Shown here piece by piece: positions 44,425 through 55,306 of a stretch of 64,000 bases of DNA (within the stretch, counting starts at the first letter, position 1; each line of letters starts with the position of its first letter). The notes below the pieces were generated by a model. That model was not told the origin of the DNA, made no database searches, and saw nothing but the letters and a program-made list of their open reading frames with translations. The stretch is from Adiantum capillus-veneris (lineage: Eukaryota > Streptophyta > Polypodiopsida > Polypodiales > Pteridaceae): the NCBI GenBank assembly GCA_014529385.2, contig CM043945.1, positions 92,062,112 to 92,126,111 of the forward strand, written 5' to 3'. Both the position numbers and the translations under genes were made by a program.

Positions 44425-44862
44425 ACTGCCATGTCTCCTACGATGTCGCATACGACGAAAACAGCGCCGTCTAACGTGTCCAGAATGACCACAATACCAA
44501 CATGTCATCTGTCGGCGTACTCGTGAATGTACATGTCTCACATGAGTCCTTGATGACTCAGATCTATCATACATGTCATGTAATCTGTGCCAAAGTGCTC
44601 TCGAAGTAGTCTCATACATAACAAGAGCATATACAGATTCCGCAAGGTGCAAAGAGAGCGTAGATAGTGCCATCTCCTCTAGCTCCTGCCACTGATCGTC
44701 AGACATGTTTGAAGGTCTACTTGCATCACCACTCAATGGTCGATGCAACCCTCGCTGTGTCAATGCATCAAGCATACACTCTCTCCATGCTGCAAAGTCT
44801 GACCCATCAAACATGCACATTTCGAAGAGATCATAATCTGAGCGATCACCTGTCTCTGCCAT
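44323..44862 (-). CDS. Nested element gag (UBN2-type capsid and zinc knuckle)
   Basis: ATG 44862 gives MAETGDRSDYDLFEMCMFDG, then the copia capsid pattern FAAWRECMLDALTQRGLHRP, WQELEEMALSTLSLHLAESV and ALWHRLHDMYDRS. Next come the knuckle CWYCGHSGHVRRRC, complete C-C-H-C, and an Arg-rich tail RRMRHRRRHG. The frame is open for 180 codons and ends after entering the 85-base duplication. It is shorter than a standard copia gag because the region between the capsid helices and the knuckle is compressed. It is the only gag here with an intact knuckle and an ATG, so the element might still supply or use gag. Confidence 0.8.
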   Translation of the reverse strand: MAETGDRSDYDLFEMCMFDGSDFAAWRECMLDALTQRGLHRPLSGDASRPSNMSDDQWQELEEMALSTLSLHLAESVYALVMYETTSRALWHRLHDMYDRSESSRTHVRHVHSRVRRQMTCWYCGHSGHVRRRCFRRMRHRRRHGSLRDVCSDAMDSVALTVEADVVSEYTSDGAQRCM

Positions 44863-46436
44863 GAGCACAATGTAGCAAACTAGAAAGCAAAACCACCTCA
44901 CCAACAACACCTGGAAACTGTCTACAAATATGGCCAGAAACACAATGTAAAACCTGTGAGACACACTCCAAAATAGAGCTCCCTCAATGTCAATACAAGG
45001 CTCGCCTGCTCTAGTATCACACTGCAATCTGTGAGCTAATCACCAAGCCCACACTGTGCGGTATCGATGCATACACACGCACAAATCTCCCACGTGCAGA
45101 GAACACCGCACGTAAATGCTGAGTGCAACCCACAATCTCTACCTAGATCGCATAAATGATACGCATAAAACTCTTGGGAAAATTTCGCCAGAGTTTCGAC
45201 GCACAATGGCTATCAACACAAAATAGCCATTGTCCTGCAAGCTCAATAAAATCAGCAATCAATGCACATCAAACTACACTCAACATACATGCATAAGCTC
45301 TGCAAAACTATGGCAAACAATGCTCGAGATCACAAGACTCTCCCACACGAGAGCAAACCACTGTCTCAAGCAAAGAAAGATACACAACTCCTCACTCTTG
45401 CGAGAGTGGATACAAGAACACCAAACTGTGTCCAAACTGACAAAACCTGTCAATGTGAGAGCCAAGCTCGATCACAAACTATGGCGAGTAATCTCCAACG
45501 ATAAACCATAACACTACTCAATGCCAATGAGTAGAAATGCCAAAATGGCTCCACATTTTCACATATAATGGCAATCCGCACTCAACGTACATCAACGGAG
45601 TGACCGCGCATAAGCAAGTGCCAAAAGATTTGCAATCCGGAAACTTCATCAATGCGAAAACAATGCTCTCAAGAGAGCTCACCGGCACTTGAAAGTGCTC
45701 GCCAAAATGCATGTATAATGGGCATCAACGATGCGCCATAACCATATGCAAACCATCCGCAAAGACTATGAATCCAAGCACAAAATCACTGCCAAAGTAT
45801 CCTGTGAAAACCAGTGAAAGAAGCTCCACCTGTGTGCTCCAAAAAACTGTGTCTCTCAAGAGACCTCTTCGATGGTGTGTAAACGCCTCCGTACTTCGTT
45901 GCCCAAGTCTACCAAAAAACCCTCAAACCACAAGCTTAACACAAGCTGCAATTGCATCTTCAGCTCAGAATTTATGCACTCAACTTCAAGCATCTCCCGT
46001 GCTTCCAAAAGTGCATCAAATTCGCACACAATGCGACGACAGAAAATCTGAAATTTCTATATATAGTCAGTCTGAGCTGAATATCAGCAAAACGGTGAGG
46101 AATTTGCAAAAAGTTTCTTCTGCAAAGTTGTAGACCACGTCGAAATGGATGGGCTATCTGAACAGAATTCTCATATCTGCATTCTACAAGGAGAAAAACG
46201 AATCTGAAAACAGTGCTGCTGCGCACACAGTTTTAGGGCAGCACCTTCACTTACACACAATCTTCCACACTCCTCTCTGAGCTTCCACAAGAGCATACAT
46301 CACTCTCAACTGAGCTCACAAGCTCCCATTGCATTCTCACAAAGCTTCCGAGCTTTCTTAATCTCTCTACCGTCCAGAGCGAGCGAGCTATCGCCTCGAA
46401 GCTCTCGAAGCCGTCGTGCTCTCCGCGGTCACCATA
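44863..46436 (-). other. Long leader of the nested element with degenerate repeats
   Basis: About 1.57 kb between primer site and gag, much longer than usual for copia. It holds loosely repeated segments around 45210-45330, 45530-45640 and 45710-45790 (AATGGC, ATCAACxxxxC, CATAAGC, TGCAAA...CTATG). No coding domain is seen. Confidence 0.6.
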
Positions 46437-46448
46437 GCTCTGATACCA
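46437..46448 (-). other. Primer-binding site of the nested element
   Basis: TGGTATCAGAGC on the minus strand, two bases from the 5' LTR end. Confidence 0.93.
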
Positions 46449-46450
46449 AT

Positions 46451-46641
46451 TGAAGGGGATCGGGGAGCACCACAGACGGAGAGTGAGAGAGAGACAAGGA
46501 GACACACACACGATGTGGGTGGGGAGACTATGAAGTGGCAGCTCCCCCTATACAGTATACTCACTATAAGTATAGGGTAACAGTGGGCGGGCGCCCATGA
46601 CCTGGGCGACCGGTCAAGGCACATAAGCCTTAACCCCAACA
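46451..46641 (-). repeat. 5' LTR of the nested element
   Basis: 191 bases, nearly identical to 42835-43025; flanked by AGTCA at 46642. Confidence 0.94.
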
Positions 46642-46646
46642 AGTCA

Positions 46647-47932
46647 CACAAGTGCATCTTCATTGGATATGGTGTAGACAGAGAGATAGGATATCGTCTT
46701 TGGCACCCGGAATCAAAGAAGGTCATACGCAGCTCACAGGTGATATTCAATGTTTCTAAGATGCATAAAAAGTTAGTGAAAGACTTTAAGTATTCCAGAG
46801 TACGGTTTGAGGATGTTTCCTCACCACCAGTTACACAGAATGTTGGACGTGCTACTGATGCACCTTACACTAGTACATACACACATGTTTCTCCAAAGAG
46901 AGAAATATCCAGCAGTCAGGCACTTTGGAGATCTACTCGTACATCTCGTGCACCTGAGCATTTTGAGCCTGGATGAGATTACTTGCTAGTCACTGATTGC
47001 GGTGAACCCACTTGCTACAAAGAGACCATTCAAATGGATGATAGCGTGAAGTGGGAAGAGGCTATTCAATTTGAGTATAGCAAATGAAAATTGACAGAGT
47101 TACCTTCAGGTAAACAAGCATTGCCATGCAAATGGGTGTACAAGAATAAGTATATCACAGATGATCCCGAGCCTAAGTATAAGGCAAGATTGGTTGCTAA
47201 TGGGTTCAAGAAAACCAAAGGTGTGGATTTCAATGAAATCTTTTCTCCAGTGGTCAGGATGACTACATTGCATCTTGTGCTTGGTCTAGTAGCCATCGAG
47301 GACTTGGAATTGGTCCAAATGGATGTGAAGACAACGTTTCTTCATGGGGATCTTGAAGAGGATGTTTACATGAAACAACCAGAAGGTTTTGCTATAAAGC
47401 CTAAGAAGCCAACACGAGAAGAACTGGTGTGTAGATTCAAGAAAGCTTTGTATGGATTAAAGCAAGGCTCAAGGCAATGGTACATAAAGTTCGATAAGTA
47501 CATTCAATCCCAAGGTTATGTACGGAGCCAAAAGGATCACTGCTTGTACACAAACAGGTTGAATGATGGTTCCCTCATTATTCTAATTTTGTAGGTTGAT
47601 GATATGCTCATAGCCGGGAAGTCAAAAGATGAGATTGCACTTCTCAAGGAATCCTTAAGCAAGTAGTTTGCTATGACAGAATCGGGCGATGCACATCACT
47701 TTCTTGGTATGCGTATCAAGAGAGATCGCAAATGTGGTATACTTGAACTTTTATAAGAAGAGTATATTCACAAGGTCTTGCAAAGATTTAATATGCAAGG
47801 GGGAAAAGCATTGAGTACCCCTATGGCTGCATACAAAAAAATTAGCAAGCATGATTGTCCCAAATCGGATGCTGAAAAGGCAGAGATGGAAAAGGTGCAG
47901 TATTCTTCGGTAGTTGAGTTTACTTATTGAAT
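46647..47932 (+). pseudogene. Old copia polyprotein, second part: integrase tail and reverse transcriptase
   Basis: Resumes with HKCIFIGYG, YRLWHPESKKVIRSSQVIFN (integrase end), then SRAPEHFEP, a stop, and RT: LPSGKQALPCKWVYKNKY, KARLVANGFKKTKGVDF, QMDVKTTFLHGDLEEDVYM, ALYGLKQGSRQWY. At 47592-47594 a TAG replaces the tyrosine of the catalytic YVDD. More stops follow (near 47664 and 47753), and the frame ends at PMAAYKKISKHDCPKS and EKVQYSSV, after which unrelated AT-rich sequence begins. RNase H is missing. Confidence 0.9.
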
Positions 47933-49779
47933 TTAGGCAAATAAGGTTTATTTAAAACATTTTTTAATATGTTACTCTGCATAATAAACCCAATGCCAAA
48001 AAAATTTGGCATTTTTTTGCCATATGGTTGGTGACACACATGGAGCTGGATTATTTCATAATTGCCATTTGATTTGTTTTGCCATGGTTTGCGCATACTT
48101 TATAAGATGATTATCTTTTCTTGTAACTTTGTAATGTAGATCTCCTATACTTCACTTAGACACTTGGTATTTAATTGGGTGCCAAGCTCAAAGCACATGA
48201 TGTACATATCCGTCTAATAAGCTTCTGAGGATAAACTCTAGTTTGACGTTTCTACATGCTGGCTGAACTCTCCATTTGAAGCCGTGTAGAATGTTTTGGT
48301 TTTGCTTCCATGATGACATTCCTGGTGTCCTCCTTCCAAATGAGCACATCAGCAGCTTTAGAATATTTTTCAATAACTTTCCTAGTAAAATCGGCTAATT
48401 GAGATCTGACATTATAAGGGGGAGAAGTCTGTTGTGTAAGTTGAGGCTGGTCCATGAGCTTCCTCTAGGCCTCATGCGCTTCCATTACCATTTCTCTTGC
48501 CATACATGCCCATCTCTCTTTAGAACAGGAAAGGGTGCAAAAAAATTTAGCACATAAGGCCATATCATGAGTGACAGGGTCCGAGTGACAGGGTCCAAGA
48601 TGAGCAGTCCACCTTGAGCTTTTAGTTTAGCAATTGCAAGTGGCAACACCATTGATGAGCTATATGAATGCAAAACATGTTTGGTGTTTGCACTTGTGCC
48701 TATCACCCCCCCGCCCCCCTTTCTCTCCCCTCTTTTTTTGTTTTGTCTCCCATTTATTCCTTCCTTTTTCAAAGATTATTCTACACCACGGAGTCTTTAA
48801 AAATTTTCTTTAACATATTTAGAATTTTCCCTTTCCTCCTCTCTTTGGAGTAACTTGCACATGCAATTTCAAAATAATTAAAAAATCTCCTTTTTTTGTT
48901 GTGTAGTTAAACTGGTAAATTTACTTTATGTAACGTAGAAAGTCTTTTAACTTTCAATTTTTCATAAAGTAGAAAACCTTTTTTTAAAGTGCTCAGTTGT
49001 TCTTGAAATGCATTAGTCTCAGGAAGTTACAAATAGCCCCGGCATATCCTTTGCACAGGGAACTTCCATTAAAAAAATACACATGGGATGCACCTCCTCA
49101 ATTACTCTTACTTGTTAGGATTGCAATTTCCTTTCCTTCTACACAGGGTATTCCACCAGCATGACTCCAAAATAGAATTTGTGTCCAAAGGCTCACACTT
49201 CCTTTGAAAATGTAACGCTCCTCTTCATGCATTTCCAGAGATTTCCTTACTTTTCTTTTGTTTTTATGCCCTTCACATTTCAGGATAGCATTTGAAATGT
49301 GGGGTTCATGGGGAGAGGGGGACGAATTCCTCAACATCCGCCAAAGTCTGCCCTGTCCCCGTCGCACTAGTCCCATGAGAATCCGAAGGCTCTTTAGGAT
49401 CAATGGACTTCTTTTCCTATAGACTTCAAAGGGATTGCAAAGAGGGATGCCAAAATTCCCTTCTTTTAGTGGATTGGGGGGAGGATCGGTGCTTTTCTCT
49501 TTCAAGGCATAAACAACCCCCAATGGCATGGCCCTTGCTGTAGCCTTCACCCTCTTGACTTCTTCAGACAAGGTACTTGCACGACTGACGTGGTTGTCAC
49601 TGTTAGAAGTTTAGGTATAGAAGAAGGAAAGATAAAAACATTCGCATTGAGTGGACATTCAGGGACCTGCACTGTAATGCTTTGCTTTTCCACAATCTTC
49701 TCTTGCATGATCATTTCTTCTTTGTCGCAAGACATAGTCTCTTTTTCTTAGAAATTAAATTCACTTGGTCCCAACAAGT
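47933..49779 (-). other. Interval with decayed minus-strand open frames of unknown origin
   Basis: Minus-strand frames at 49547-49735, 49098-49571 (157 codons, containing RAMPLGVVYALKEKSTDPPP and SLEMHEEERYIFKGSVSLW), 48485-48772 and 48252-48455 (QLADFTRKVIEKYSKAADVL) run in one direction. The first two overlap by a frame change. They might be pieces of one broken host gene or exons with degraded junctions. No family is recognised and no function is proposed. Confidence 0.25.
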
Positions 49780-50181
49780 TGTTGATGGAAGTTAAGAAAC
49801 GCAAACTTCAACCATAAAATGAAAAATGAGTATAACTTGATCAAAACAAGTCCAATTTTTCCCAAACTTCACCGGTGCATCTGGGGTAGCTAAAATCACT
49901 AGGTCAATTGCTATAGGTCAATTTTGGCTCAAGGGGTCATGGATTGTGTGCGCGTCTGTCGCACTTGTCAATGCAAGGGACTTGCCGATACACTGTGTGC
50001 GAGCCACAAATGGCTCCAAGCACACAACTAGCCTAAACTAGTAAGCTCAGAGATGACGATGGTGTGTCACTCACCACTCTACGCTTGCTGTCGTGGAGGA
50101 TTCCTCACCGCAAAGAAGAGGGAGACACCGCTACGCCACAATCAGCCACCTCGTTGCCATCGTGCCGCCGCAATGCTCGAC

Positions 50182-50238
<57 letters not shown>

Positions 50239-51148
50239 GTGGATGAAGTAATGGTCTCCAGAGAAAGAGTCACATTTTTTAGGGAATCTACATTTTTGCA
50301 GAAATCTCATTCTTTTGTAAAAGAGCTTCTTTAAGCCGAGAACTTGTAAAGAAAGTTTTGATTATTTTTTCAAGAGCATTTGAATAGTGAAGATCCAGTT
50401 AGAAGTTTAGGACTTTTTGGCCTGACAAGACATTTATAAAGACCTAAACTATAAAGGTCAATTTTGTAAGTTTGAACCTTATCATCTTTTATCACAAGTT
50501 TTGAAGAAGGCAGCGTACGTTTGAGAGCTTCCTCTTGCTCCAACTTGTAATCTTCGCTACTGTGGCTACGGTAATCCGAATTCAGATTTGTTTATTGCAT
50601 TGCGTTCCTCTTACTTTGGTCTTCCATTCAAGTGTAAGCATTCAAGATTCGGTGTAGGTGTTCAACTATGCGTTGGAGACCTTAAATCGCTGTTTTGAGT
50701 GTTTAAATGCGCGTTTTATGTTGTTTTGACCCTAGGAGAGGCTTCAAGGACCCTAAAACGACCCTTTGGGATCATCTGTTCATTGTTTTTGCTGGCTTTG
50801 GGACGACGATTGCGATCCATGTACCTCTCAAGAATGCTGTGACAGTGATAGGATAGATTCTAAATAGTCCCCTGTAGCTCCCCTTCAAGTTTCGTGCGAA
50901 TCCGATATGATTTGCATGGTAAACGGGCGTGATGACTATAGAGCTATGTAGAAGGACATAGGCAGATTACTTGGCTTTAGTGCGTATGATTTGCTTGCAG
51001 AGTTAGTAGTCGCATCTCATCGAGTTCACTTCATAAGGAATGACACCCTAGTGAGTTTCCATGCCTCATCCTGGTCGTTTCCCTTGTATTGATATTTTAT
51101 GTTAATGCATGAGAGCTATGCTATGGATGTTCGTCGTGGCGGCCCGCA
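49780..51148 (+). repeat. Probable 5' LTR of element A
   Basis: Ends CCCGCA just before the primer site. The TGTTGATGG at 49780 is the most likely start, by likeness to the TGTTGACCG start of element B. It contains a TC microsatellite (50187-50236) and a degraded copy of the element A palindrome at 50801-50824. No second LTR is in the window. Confidence 0.4.
50187..50236. repeat. (TC)n microsatellite
   Basis: About 25 TC units inside the probable LTR of element A. Confidence 0.97.
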
Positions 51149-51153
51149 AACAT

Positions 51154-51171
51154 TGGCGCCGCTTTCGAGGA
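51154..51171 (+). other. Primer-binding site of element A (TGGCGCCGCTTTCGAGGA)
   Basis: Starts five bases after the LTR end. Same TGGCGCCGCT head as element B at 55289. Confidence 0.8.
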
Positions 51172-51694
51172 ATGCACCTTAGGTGATGAGTGACCGAGTG
51201 CGCAGTTCTCTTCCTTAAAAGAAGATCAATCCACAAATCCATTTTACACCTCAGTTAGGCTGCTAGACAGGGGCTTAGAGCTTAGTGGAGTCTAGAGTCA
51301 GTGGACCGGCTAGATCCTCTCTTAGGAGATTTAGGGAGCTGTGAGTGAGAGTGTTCAAAGCATTTTTGCTCTTCAATTTCTCTAATTCGATTGAGTACTG
51401 AAATCTCACCCGAAATCCATCTTGTTTGTTTTGTTTGAGTCATTTCTCTTTATGTTCTTTCATTTCTGTACTTAGGAGTAGGATAAGTAATTCGCATTCC
51501 AGCCAGATTTGGGGCAAAAGTTAGAGTCGAGAAACCAGGAAACCATAACTTTGGCAAAAAGGCCATAAGACTCTGAAATTTAGAAAATCTGACTAAACAG
51601 GGTTGATATTGATTCAAATCACCAAGTGGTAGCACAAAACACTGTAAAACACTTGTCAGAGGGAGCAAACTAAATTTCATCAGATTTGGCTCAT

Positions 51695-52433
51695 GTACTA
51701 CGATCGCGATCGGTGTACCTCTGTGTCAGAATTGGACTAGAATTGTTGTGTGCCTTCCTGATAAGATTCTAAACAAGTTTGTCTAAAGCAACCACACCCT
51801 GAAACATCAAAAATCAAGAAAATCAGGCTACTTGGACAAAAGTAGCCTAACAAACCCAAAAAGTGCAAAATCTTGGCTTTTAGTGATCCAAATGCTAAGT
51901 GAATGGGGAAATAGCCTCAGAACACCTTTGCCAACAAGCACACCAAAATTGGTCTAATTTGGCCTTTGTACGACGATCGCGATCGGTGTACCTAAGTGCC
52001 AGATTTTGACCAGATTTCATCTGTGGGATCCTCAGGTGTATATAAACATAAAAATATGCAGGACCAAGAGCCAGAAACCTCAAAATACCTATCAAACCAT
52101 CTGAGTATTGATTCAAGTCGGAAATTGATATACTGACATAGAAATTGACTTTCATCTGGATCATATACACCAAATTGGGTATAGACTATACAGAGGGAGA
52201 GCCTGTACACACGACAACCCCAGATAGCTTTCATATCCCAAAACAAACACCAAAATCAAGTCAAACTGACAGATTCGGGAAAACAGACACTTCCAACCAA
52301 GAACTGGTAAAAGCTTGACTTTTTGGGGTTTGAATACAAAAGTAATTGGTGGGTAGCCTTAAAATAGCCTAGTGAACAAGCTGGTGAGGTTTCATCAAAT
52401 TTGGGCACTGTACTACGATCGCGATCGGTGTAC
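51695..52433 (+). repeat. Element A leader: three copies of a 24-base palindrome
   Basis: Copies at 51695-51718, 51968-51991 and 52410-52433. Each reads GTAC-(T/G)A-CGATCGCGATCG-GT-GTAC: a perfect 12-base palindromic core with GTAC at both ends. CTCTGTG(T/C)CAGAATTG follows copies 1 and 3; copy 2 has a variant. A degraded copy lies in the LTR (50801-50824). Spacing is 273 and 442 bases. The surrounding leader is itself loosely repetitive and non-coding. Confidence 0.92.
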
Positions 52434-52618
52434 CTCTGTGCCAGAATTGACTCAGTTTTGACCTGTTCATAGACCTAGACTATTTAAGATATCAAGAGTT
52501 GCCAAAACCCAAATTGGACATATTGTCAATAATCTGCAAGCAAAATTGTGTTGAAGTCGTTGTGAAGTTGTTGAATCTGCTGACAGTTGGAATGATACAG
52601 TGATCTCATAGCCATCAA

Positions 52619-54331
52619 GTGTATTCATTTGCAGAGACCGATCAAGTAACAATTCATGCAATCGTGAGAGTTGGAAGATCACTCCGTCTCCAGGTAAGAG
52701 GTTTGGATTCAATCGGTAAATTCCACTTCCTTCATGTTTTTGAGATTAAGAAACAAATCAACAACCAACACCGAAATTTAGCGGATCAAGTAAGTGTTTT
52801 ATCAACGGAGGAGAATGTAAACCAAGGTGTAGTACGATCGTTACAGCCGATCCTTGAAGGAAGTATTTCCGATACTTCTTCACAGAGATCTTACGAGTAT
52901 TTCACGGAACACTTGGGACATTTAAACCTAAACGAAAGAGAAAACATGGCAGCAGGACCATCAAACCCTTCGGCCATAATGAAGATATTGTTCATCAAGT
53001 ATCAGTATGACAACAAGCAAGGCGCCAAGATCTACAAAGATTGTATGGACCGCTACTGTGTGAAAATAGAAGATAGACCAAGTGAGTTCAAGGACTTAGT
53101 GCCTGTGACCTATAGCGGAGATAGGTACCTAGATGACGAAGGTATCATGTACTTGGTAGTCCTCAATCCTAACATTGTGGACAAGTGGGGATTGATGGGC
53201 ACGAAAGACAAAGTAGATAAGGAACCTGAGGAGAAAGAACCAACAATGAGCTTTCCTGATGCGAGGTTAAGGCGAGAAAACAAAACTTTGAGAGTCAACA
53301 CAGACAACGTCTACGTGGGGTTATACAAGTATAAAATGGAGAGCAAGATCTCTATTATAGATGTGAGGAACCCTACGTCAGAGAGTTGACAGAGCGGAAA
53401 AGACTTTATGTCTTCACCTACACAGAGGGATCAGAAACGAAAATCGTCGCATACGACAAATATGGAAGACGATATGAAAAAATCAATAAAAAGAAGTTGG
53501 AAGGATATACGTACTTAGGGGGACCACTCCACCAGTATTATGTCACTCCAAGCCCACAGAGACCAGCACCTACAAATGTCATGCCAGACCCGATGGCAAC
53601 AGGTGGAGAGAGGACTCATGTAGCTGATTCTTTCAGTCAACCTCAGTATTCTATGCCAAACCCCATGGGAACATTACATCCCAGAGAGTCAATGGCTACG
53701 AATCAAGGTAGTGCGGTTCCTATCTCTACACATACCGCAGTAGGTACGACATTTGCAGCCACAGCATCACATTTGCCTCCTAGTAGTAGATTCGTGACAG
53801 GGGTTCCAACGAGAGCAACCCACGATATTCATGATGTACGAGAACGATTAACTCAAGACACGGGAGCATTGAGATTGGTCGCAGACCATAGACGGATGAG
53901 GCGATCCCAGGTAGCGAAGTGTATGCCAAAGAAGTACAGCGGATCAGGGGATCCATATGCCCATGTGTTGCTCTTCAAGCAAGTCTTAAGAGCAGAGCAG
54001 ATCACTGATTTCCATACTCAATATGAGGGATTCGGGCTGACCTTGGAAGGGACGGCCTTGACATGGTTTCAACCTTTGAACCCTGAAACTTGTCCAAACA
54101 TTGAACATGTATTGCGGGAGTTCGCGGAAGAATTCTCAAATTGGGGTATAAAGCATAACACTGTATCACAGATATATGCTTTTAAACAAAAGGAGAACGA
54201 AAAAGTGAAGGAAGCATCCTTGAGATTCAAGCAATACATTAAGAGGTGCCCAAGGGGAGAATTACCGCAGGACGAGAGATTGTCTGTGCTCTTCATTGAA
54301 GGACTTAGAAATGAAACCTTGAAAAAGACCT
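52619..54331 (+). pseudogene. Element A gag with unrecognised N-terminal segment, truncated
   Basis: The first ATG of the frame is at 52946 (MAAGPSNPSAIMKILFIKY), although the frame is open from 52619. An N-terminal part (LFIKYQYDN, then LYVFTYTEGSETKIVAYD and KYGRRYEKI) has no recognised family but recurs in element B. At about 53370 a one-base change shifts frames, from IIDVRNP into ELTERKRLYVF. A Pro/Ser/Thr-rich linker follows, then the Ty3-type gag core: CMPKKYSGSGDPYAHVLLFK, FGLTLEGTALTWFQPL, FSNWGIKHNTVSQIY, LRFKQYIKRCPRGELP and LFIEGLRNETLKKTLL. Sequence after 54331 belongs to the LTR of element B. Zinc knuckle and pol are not present. Confidence 0.8.
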
Positions 54332-55284
54332 TGTTGACCGCTAGGTCAACAACACAATATAACTCAAGTTTCGTACCAAAGTCTTATCTTTTGCGAGTTA
54401 TGAAATGTTGCGGATTATGGCTATAAGCGTCATTTGTAATGAGTAGTTATTCTAGTTTCAGAAGCCGGGGTGCAATGGCACTTCCAGATTGTAAATACAA
54501 AGCCATTTGACCCTTTCAACCCCATTTTTGGTTAAACCTAAGGTAGCCTTAGTATATAAGGTACCTAGGTCATTTTGTAAAGGAGACTTTAATCATAATC
54601 AAAACTTTAGCGCTGCCGTCTACTGTGTGTGAGAGAGAAAGAGAGTGAGCGTGAGCTTTATCCTCTAGCTACGCCCGGCTCGCTCAACACATTGGAGATC
54701 TGATTGCACCATTGATGTAGGCTCAAGGAGAGCTACACGACAACGCCAAGCCTTCCACGCAAGACGAAGCGCACACGCCGACGCATCTACGAGCTATTTG
54801 TGGCCGTAAGTGTATCAAACGATGTTTGTTTTCTGCGTGCTAGTAGTCTATAGAATCGTGGTGACATAAGCTACGCATAGGTACTCATAAATTTCAGTTT
54901 CGGGCACTTTCAAAATTCTGCTCTGTCATCCTATGCGTTTTCCGCAGATGTGTTTAGAGTGAGGGTTTTGAGTGTAGAAGCTTAGGGACAGGTGTATCCT
55001 AGTGAGGGGATGGTGTTCCTTAAGTTTCGTACGAATCTGGCATGATTAGGTGAGTTACCTTCTGTATGTGTGTATGTGGCTAGGTGGTGTAGTTGAGAGC
55101 AGTGAGGTTCTTGATTGTGGTATAGTTGGCCTTCCAGAGTGTTGTGTGTGTAGGATGGTCTCAGCCTGACAAGCTAAAGAGATTTCCTCCGTGTGCTTAT
55201 CGTGTCATCTGTGTCCTCGATTGACATTATGTTGATCTAGGTAGTGTTTGCATGCACTTCATGGGTGTGTGAGTCGCTCCCGCA
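54332..55284 (+). repeat. 5' LTR of element B
   Basis: 953 bases from TGTTGACCG to CTCCCGCA. It aligns with 63138-64000 at a constant offset of 8806 bases with scattered substitutions, densest in the first 30 bases. It contains a TATA-like box and, at about 54924-54945, a degraded copy of the palindrome (GTCATCCTATGCG then TTTTCCGCAG). Confidence 0.93.
54553..54560 (+). promoter_or_regulatory. TATA-like box in the element B 5' LTR
   Basis: TATATAAG, conserved in the 3' LTR at 63359-63366. Transcription would start roughly 30 bases later, before the CTTTAGCGCTGCCGTC segment. Confidence 0.6.
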
Positions 55285-55288
55285 ACAT

Positions 55289-55306
55289 TGGCGCCGCTAC
55301 CAGGGA
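55289..55306 (+). other. Primer-binding site of element B (TGGCGCCGCTACCAGGGA)
   Basis: Starts four bases after the LTR end; close to the TGGCGCCGTTGCCGGGG-type site of plant Ty3 elements. Confidence 0.85.

Larger units (their letters stand above)
42835..46641 (-). mobile_element. Gag/protease-only copia element (TR-GAG-like), nested
   Basis: Minus-strand element of 3807 bases with 191-base LTRs, a TGGTATCAGAGC site, gag and protease but no integrase core and only a scrap of the RT/RNase H region. A perfect 5-base target duplication AGTCA flanks it (42830-42834 and 46642-46646). The size and gag-only content resemble the TR-GAG class of non-autonomous elements. LTRs differ at about 6 of 191 positions by eye. 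It lies inside the integrase of the old copia element in opposite orientation. Confidence 0.93.
40440..47932 (+). mobile_element. Old Ty1/copia element, 3' truncated, split by a nested element
   Basis: It begins with a short LTR and a TGGTATCAGAGC site, and carries gag, protease, integrase and RT remains. The coding is interrupted from 42835 to 46641 by an inserted element and resumes in the same integrase region after it. It ends within the RT/RNase H linker at about 47932 without RNase H or a 3' LTR. Many stops make it clearly older than the copia element at 30258. Confidence 0.85.
49780..54331 (+). mobile_element. LTR element A (Ty3-like gag), interrupted by element B
   Basis: A TGGCGCC primer-binding site at 51154, a leader with three 24-base palindromes and a gag reading region that is cut at 54331 by the LTR of element B. 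Element A must resume beyond the window. TGGCGCC sites are common in plant Ty3 lineages such as Athila/Tat. No pol is visible because the downstream part lies outside. The upper end is inferred. Confidence 0.7.

Noticed and set aside
45711-46133. 140-codon plus-strand open frame
   Set aside because: It lies antisense in the leader of the nested minus-strand copia element and shows no domain.
54346-54426. C-terminal 27 codons of the element A gag frame
   Set aside because: The frame merely runs on into the LTR of element B, so the residues are not part of gag.
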